Part shown: positions 57,860 through 64,000 of the stretch, in pieces | Layout: each line of letters opens with the position of its first letter | How positions within the stretch are numbered: position 1 is the stretch's first letter | From: Tanypteryx hageni | Lineage: Eukaryota > Arthropoda > Insecta > Odonata > Petaluridae | Length of the DNA: 64,000 bases | Assembly: GCA_028673005.1 (NCBI GenBank) | Contig: CM054112.1 | Coordinates: 190,437,144 to 190,501,143 of the forward strand | Direction: 5' to 3' | The notes under the pieces: model-generated | What the model was told of the DNA's origin: nothing | The model's input: only the letters and a program-made list of their open reading frames with translations | Databases searched by the model: none | Translations under genes and position numbers: made by a program

Positions 57860-60800
57860 CCACATCAGATTTTTATTCTTTCCCAAGGCTCGAAGTGTAG
57901 GATGCCCAATTATCCGCTTGAAGATTTTTATCGCAATTTCATCTTGAAGAGTTGACCCATTATTATCGTTTTGGCGCCTCAAATTTGGGTCTAGGTCCTT
58001 GATTTGAGAGCATCCGAACCAGCTCATTTTCGCGATTTTCTACACGCAGATGATAATTGTTTCAGTCACTTTTGTAGGAGACGGGCAGATGGTCATTGAA
58101 CGCTATCGAATGCATATACTAAATTAACTTGTCTCGAAAGAATGTATCAGGTTGGTATCGAGACAACGTCGTATTCTGGTATGTTCTCGTGGATGTGTTT
58201 AATATTACTCCTTCCAGTTTGTTTTCTCTTCGTCTTTGTCTCCCATGGTGTTAATTTTAACTTGTAGCTATTTACACTACTTATTGAGGGAACTGACGCA
58301 TGGTGGCTTACTCAACGGTGACACAACAGCCCTAAAGTGACGCATTGTTCGAATCGACACTTATCTCTGCCTGTTAGGTCTTATCCATTCTTTCAGTCCT
58401 GGAAAAAATTTCCAAGCATTACGATTATTTTTAAACTTTTAAATCTTTTACCGATTTCGCGAGTTGTGGTCGATGACGCATCCTTTTGTGTTGCTTGACT
58501 TTGTTTTGCAAGCTCCATCCGTTAATGCGAAATCGCCGAAGATAAGAAAAGCTTCCTTCATTGCATACATCCTTTCATAAAAAAATGTTTCGGCAATTGA
58601 TAATGGGGAAAACCCAGCATCACGAACCGAATTGCCATCTTGGATGCAGTTTCTTCAGTTTTTCATCCGCACGTTTTTTTTCTCAATTATGCCTCAAATT
58701 TCGGCGCCATTGCGAAGGTGAAGGCACCGGTTGGTTAATTCGCCTCGTGCCACCGTCCTATTCTCCGTTTGACCTTGTCTCGGTATGGGAGATGGATCGC
58801 ATCCTGAATGGAAAGTCGCCGAGTCGCTCTTTTTTTATCTCCGTCCGACCCAAACGTTTTGCAGTCGGTGTGGGGAAATCATGACTCATTCCCGTCGAAA
58901 GAGTAAATGACACGAAGGAAGAGGAGTGGAACAGCTGACGGATCCATCTCTCTCTCTCTCACCCACCCTCTGCATTATAGACTTGAGGGCTTTCTCCTTG
59001 CGGAACCTCCAAGGTTAATCCCCCGCGAATCAAATCGCGAAGCGATGAAACACACCGCGAAATTAATAATGGAGATGTCAACCGACGGAGAAGGATAGTT
59101 TTATGCACGCGACAGTGTTGTGAAAGCCTTGATCGTCGCGTGTTCAAAATGTAGGTACCCATCCCATTCTCGGATAGCGACGTAGAAACCGTTTAATCCA
59201 GCTCGTGGAGTTTGATCTGGTCCCAAACGGAGAGCGGACTCGTCGTTGACCCTCTCTCCATGCTGGGCCAACTATAGCCTCCGTCACGGAACATTCCATC
59301 GACTTGAATGGAAGGGCCGTTGTTTTGAATGATGACGCCGGTTTTAGAAACGACGGGATAAAACCGATGTGGCCCGTTGTTGTTTTTTTCGCCTTGACGT
59401 TTTATGCGCGCCTTAAATTTCGCGAAAGGAACGTCCTTAAAAGCTTTTTTTTATGCGGGAGCAAAGGGGAAATTTACGATCGTAATTCAAGGACGCGACT
59501 GCCGATCCGGCCGTAAATATGTACAAAAGCGCTTGTTAAAGATATCGGAAAGTAAAAGGGATCGTCCGTCGGAGAATGTATCGATTTAGGGACTAAAGGA
59601 TTTAAAATGGTTAAGTCCGTTGGAGAAATAACGAGGCATGGGGTATTCGGAATCGGAGAGGGCTATGTTGCATTGTCAGAAATGAAAAGTGGATCTCTTC
59701 ACGTTACGGTAAATCATGGGTCAGTAAAACTAATGGCGATCTCGCTTTTCGAAATAAACAGATTAAGAAATGTTTTTTTCGAATCTTGTACGTTTATTTA
59801 TGGCTGTAAACATATCGAGTATTACTCGAGCGGAGGATGTACTTATTTTAGTTTTGTGGTGGAAATGTAGTAGAAATATCAACATACGTAAAAGAAAACA
59901 TCAGTCTAAATAACTGGAGGACAAGAATGTCCAATCCCCTCTGTCGAATACGGAATGCTCGTTTTCGATGCAAATAAACTTTTTGTTCAGATATATATTA
60001 AGAACAAATATGCAATATTTTCCCAAGAAATATTTACATTTAAAATAGTAACTGAATTATATCTACCACATTATATTATACCGTACTTAAATTTGTTGTT
60101 AAATAATTTGAATAACATTTAAATTCATCTAAAAGACAACCCTTAAAATAATGGGATTATGATAGCATACACAACACTACCGAAGAAAAGACGTCTCTGT
60201 CGTGTTATGCCTCAAATTTCAGAGTTTTCTAAAATTTCTATATAACTTGACGGGAATATATAGATTTCAATGTATCATTTATTAAATCACCACCACACCC
60301 TACCACATAAGTATCAAATTTATGGCATAAATAAAATGTTTACCATATTAGTTGAACTCATTTTTTCAAATTTAACGCTCTGTAACGGTGGAAATTCATA
60401 CTTATGGAGGATTCGCTAAATGCGAATAGCAATATTTTGTTAGTAACTCCCCAACAAAAAAAAATTATATCCAGCTCTTAGACAAAAAAAGTTGAATGTC
60501 CACAGAAGGACGGAAGACAAAGCGGTAACAATAGCTCGTTTTTTTCATTGTTTAAAACGTGCTAATAATGTGGCCAGTTTGTAATTCTATGTCACTGAAG
60601 AGGGGCCTAGTTTGAAAGCTTCGACTCAATTTTCTGGCATCTCTCGCCACCGGTTTCACAGTAGATGTGCCCTGAATTTCATTCCTACTATTCAAGTCTT
60701 AATTGTTTTTTACCTTTCCGTTCCATTTATTATTTATATATGAAACGGGAGAAAAGAGTTTATGCATCAGCATTACATTTACTGCTAATAATATCTAAAA

Positions 60801-60860
60801 GAGCTGAATGCGTCATACTAAAAAATGTTCCCCAATCAGTCTGGTCGAACAAATAAATAG
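57860..60860. other. CpG-retaining interval, no gene recognised
   Basis: Repeat-poor sequence with several ORFs under 110 residues (for example 58561-58884 plus). None has a known motif, signal peptide or clear splice context, so none is called. Confidence 0.35.
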
Positions 60861-60869
60861 ACAACTGTG

Positions 60870-60963
60870 TTTTCCACAGTTTTAATATTTCAATCATTTT
60901 CAGGAGAAGTTGATGTATCACATCGAAACCCGGGTCGTATTGAAATGTTAAAACTGTGGAAAA
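60870..60963 (+). ncRNA. Second hammerhead-like foldback, Penelope type
   Basis: Arms of 25 nt (60870-60894 and 60939-60963, one mismatch) act as stem I. Between them: CAGGAGA at 60901-60907, in place of CUGANGA with two mismatches; a stem-loop GATGT-ATC-ACATC at 60912-60924 as stem II; GAAA at 60925-60928; CCCGGG as a minimal palindromic stem III; and TC at 60935-60936, giving GTC as the NUH site. The order and spacing fit a hammerhead, but the mutated first box makes activity unlikely. Confidence 0.5.
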
Positions 60964-61650
60964 TACAAAGTTTTCTTTTTATTTGTTCATCATGGAACAG
61001 TTCTGCAAGATTGCCGCCGCCACCGTGAATTTTATTCCAAGTCTGGTTAATACATAAATTTTACACCGCCGTTGCTTAATCAAGTACATGCAGATTTTGG
61101 AGTCGGAAATGCTATGACGCCAAGGTCCTTAATCATAACTATGGCGCTTACGTCGGTATTGCGAGATTTTTTTATCCGCCCGTTGTTATTAACTTTTAAG
61201 GCCCACGTTTTCGGCGTTCTAGACGATTGCGCGCTCAAGTCTGTGCTCGCGGATGCTTTCATCGTAGTCATGTTAATTAGCCCTTGTCAGGTGAAAAGTA
61301 GAGGTGCGCAGAGTAAAACCTCTGTCCTTTTCCAGTCGGAGCCGGAGGGAACTATTTAAGGCTCAGTTCCTTTCCACACAGCGATAAACAATGTTTATAT
61401 GGATTCATGACGTCATTCGCAGGCCGCATATTTTTATCCCATGGGGTCGCGATTAAATGCTTTTAAGTCGGTGGCTGGACGGCAGCAATTGGCGGTGACA
61501 GGGCGCGGGACAAGAACGTCTCCTCAACGAACTCCTTAGCAACCGAAGGGATGACATTTGTGGCGAAGTTTGACATAAACAATCCCATATTTTTCTCGAG
61601 GCATTTCTCCTGCGCTTGGTCTCAATTGGCGTTCGGTTTGCGCTCGCCTT
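60964..61650. other. CpG-retaining interval with 95-aa ORF
   Basis: A plus ORF at 61072-61359 has no recognisable domain. 61480-61620 is relatively GC-rich. No gene is called. Confidence 0.3.
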
Positions 61651-61654
61651 AGAC

Positions 61655-62232
61655 CTGTGGATCTTAACCTTTTTCGTCTCACGCCCCCTTCTGATCTTCT
61701 AAAATCCACACATCCCTCCTCCTTCCCTCGGAAAATTTTCTTTTGTTTTTAAGGGTTTCTATCAAAACATTATTTGTAATTGTTATCAATTTTGAATGAC
61801 ATAGGTTCCTAAGTGTCTGCTTACCTAATCGCATGAGCTGAGTTCGAATGCTATTCAGCGATATCTACTGTTTCATTTTGGTTTCGACCTAAAGCTAGCG
61901 TTATTTTTTGAGCGGCCGAAAATAAGTTATCATTGCCTGAAAAATTGTGTAGTTTTTCATAAATTATTTCTTGGTATAATTAATTCACCCGTCTGCGCTA
62001 CATTATGTTATGGAGGTGATAGGTTGTCAGAGCATTTGAATACATCAGTACAAGTTTTATATAATGTAAATAGTTACAAAAGAAATAAAAAACAAGTAAA
62101 TTGGACAGCATTAGAAACATATGAGAGATGGGAATTTGAAGAAAAACTGATTTTGGTCCAAAATGCTTCGCGCCCTTCTGGAATCCTCATAGGCCCCCTA
62201 GGGGAGCGCGCCCCACTGGTTAAAAACCACTG
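61655..62232. mobile_element. Probable hAT element (about 580 bp)
   Basis: Left end CTGTGGATCTTAACCTTTTT, with CACGCCCCC nearby. Right end (inverted) CAGTGGTTTTTAACCAGTGG, with GGGGCGCGCTCCCC nearby. These are typical hAT termini. The flanking octamers CCTTAGAC and TCTTACAA agree only at 5 of 8, so the boundaries may be off by a base or two. Confidence 0.6.
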
Positions 62233-62239
62233 TCTTACA

Positions 62240-62870
62240 ATTAGACTATGCAGGAAGAAGATACGCGTATCTAGCAAATTTTCTGTCGTGCTCGAAATTG
62301 AGATGAATGCTCGTGTTACGTCACTGCTTTTGGGACGACTGGACCACGAAAGTTGAATGGGGTTATTTATAAGTGAGGCGTCATAGATGACAACTGCGTA
62401 ATAGCCTACGTTCTCCCCAACGAGGGTCATTGCACGATGGTTTTGGTTCACGATTCGTGTTGCTCTCCGTCAGGTTCTAAAAGTGCAATTGTTATGATAT
62501 TCTCTTCCTAACAACACTTGGTTTATTTACCTTGTATTTATTTAGTCGTTTGTTTACCTTGTATTTATTTAGTTGAGATCAGGGCGTCAGAGATATGCTC
62601 GTCCACTCACGACGAGCGAGTTAACGAATTTCATTGGCGAGTAGATCTTTAGACTCACCCATCACGTATGTATTTTAAAATGAAGAGATAATTTCGGACT
62701 ATGAAATGCCCGTGTTGACGCTCGGAATGGATGTTGTGAATTCTTTGAATGTTTTTTTAAAATATATGAATATGTTAAATATTATTTCCTCCTACCGTAA
62801 TTAGGAAGAATTTAATTATAATTAAAATCATCAATATTTCAGTAATAAATAAACACTTATTTGGACAAAA
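62240..62870. other. Non-coding interval
   Basis: An 18-19 bp direct repeat (TTTACCTTGTATTTATTTAG) is present at about 62525 and 62554. Nothing else is recognised. Confidence 0.4.
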
Positions 62871-62879
62871 CGATATGTT

Positions 62880-62974
62880 TACTTTCTCCATATATGAGGC
62901 TATTGTAAACACTTTATGCTTACGTCTTATTAACGCTCCTTTTTATTTTGTTAATTGTCGGAGCTTAGTTGCTA
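62880..62974 (+). repeat. Third copy of the 635-bp repeat, left part
   Basis: It matches the middle of unit 2 (CGTCTTAGTAACGCTCC, TTAATTGTTGGAG). It is interrupted after GCTA by the Helitron and resumes at 63769. Confidence 0.75.
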
Positions 62975-63768
62975 TCATTATATATCGACGACTCTTACAG
63001 AGGAGGAGGATATAACATCTAACATATATATAACATATAGGAGGATACTAATGTTTAGGCACTTCCAGATGAGCTGGAGATGCGAAATTTTTTTCTTAGG
63101 TAGGATTTTGTGCAAAACCGACTAAAAAAAACGAAAATCTTGAAAATGTGCAACAATGCGACCGCTAAAAATTCGCAATTGTTTAATTAAATTTTCAAGG
63201 TTTATGTATTTCCGAGTGTTCTATGGAGCTGAAATTTTTTTTGTAGATTGGATTTGTAAAAAAAAACGAAATAGGGATTATAGAAATTCTGATATTTTAA
63301 TTTGTTTGGCAGTTAAAAATTCTTAAAGTTTAAACAAATAGATAACAGTTTTGGTATTACGGGATGAGCTAGGAAGCTGAAATTTTGAAATTATTTACAG
63401 ATTAGTGAATTTGCACAAATAAACGTTTCAATTTCACCATATATGAATTTCGGCGGCCGTTAAAAATTATTTAAATTTAAACAATTAGAAAAATATTATT
63501 TAACCTATAGAAGTGCTTCAACTTTAAAATTTGGCTAAAATGTGTAGCATTAGTACCTTATAATGAAGAAAGTGTAAAATTTTAAAGTTGCAACATTTGG
63601 GGATTGTTTTAAACTATTATTTTTACATGTGGGAAAACCGGAAATCGCTGCGGAGGTGAAATCTTTAGAATCAAGAGAATATTTGTAATGATGAAATGTC
63701 TGTCTGAAAAATGAATGTTTTTCCAAGGTGATATGAAATGCTTGCAGTATGCAAGCACCAACTACTAG
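62975..63768 (+). mobile_element. Isolated non-autonomous Helitron with defined ends
   Basis: The element begins TCATTATATATCG and ends CTACTAG, between a host A (62974) and T (63769). These are the hallmarks of a Helitron: 5' TC, 3' CTRR, insertion into AT, no target duplication. A 19-nt hairpin with 7-bp arms (TGCTTGC / GCAAGCA) lies at 63739-63757, 11 nt from the 3' end. The insertion site can be checked inside the window: the flanks are a third copy of the repeat at 57698-57850, where the uninterrupted sequence reads GGCTATATCCAATATC. Removing 62975-63768 restores that sequence. The body has no ORF for a Rep/helicase protein, so it is non-autonomous. It belongs to the same family as the array at 1-8840. 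Confidence 0.85.
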
Positions 63769-63945
63769 TATCCAATATCGGAAGGCTATGGTTTGACTTT
63801 ATTTATGTTTATCAGGTCTTTAAAATTTTCTCACAGCTCCTTAAAATATTTATTATCATATAACCTATTTGGAATTTTTAGAAATATTATAGGTATGAAG
63901 AAAGTCATATGGTGGCCACATTAGATTTTTCAATTTATTTGTGTG
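63769..63945 (+). repeat. Third copy of the 635-bp repeat, right part
   Basis: It resumes TATCCAATATCGGAAGG and runs to GTGGTGGCCACAT.AGATTTT, matching 57714-57870. 63946-64000 is unrecognised. Confidence 0.75.
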
Positions 63946-64000
63946 CCATCACACGAAGCACAAGTAAACCGTAAAAGCTACGACACCCATCTATAGATAA

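Noticed and set aside
58561..58884. 107-residue plus ORF in CpG-rich DNA
   Set aside because: No family signature, and the length is within chance for this composition.

Overview
This is AT-rich animal nuclear DNA, most likely arthropod. It contains no operons, no bacterial ribosome-binding logic and no long conserved host ORF. What it does contain is layered transposable elements: Helitron-type repeats, hAT, pogo/Tigger, mariner, PIF/Harbinger and Penelope-like remnants, plus (TA)n/(CA)n microsatellites. The species cannot be named from the sequence. No intact transposase and no confidently recognised host gene was found; the best host-exon candidate is an acidic/Gly-Arg-rich ORF at 24377-24780.

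Layout. 1-8840: a dense array of one Helitron-like family (unit about 700-950 bp) in both orientations, with a conserved 3' hairpin and CTAG end, chimeric subfamilies and an inverted leader module. 8840-15470: hAT MITE, two convergent Helitron ends around a (TA)n tract, and a Tigger relic (13246-14850). 15470-18490: a dispersed repeat split by a 2.5 kb hAT with a perfect target-site duplication (TSD), itself carrying a nested TA-flanked MITE. 18440-24250: further pogo/Tigger transposase relics on the minus strand. 24377-28650: the exon candidate, a foldback, a MITE, and a second copy of the dispersed repeat split by a different hAT. 29400-30290: Harbinger relic and a Penelope-type hammerhead-like foldback. 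37130-38770: tandem repeat interrupted by a hAT. 39489-42718: three-level nest (hAT containing an hAT-like element containing a mariner), followed by a Penelope GIY-YIG relic.

48000-62900 differs from the rest: more CpG, fewer repeats, long single-copy-looking stretches, a 1.7 kb polypyrimidine block (53040-54720), a 635-bp tandem duplication (56544-57850) and a second hammerhead-like foldback (60870-60963). The window closes with an isolated Helitron (62975-63768). It sits inside a third copy of the 635-bp repeat, so its exact TC...CTAG ends and A/T target can be read directly.

The genes do not work together as a pathway. The window records successive transposon invasions, and the nesting gives a relative order of insertion.
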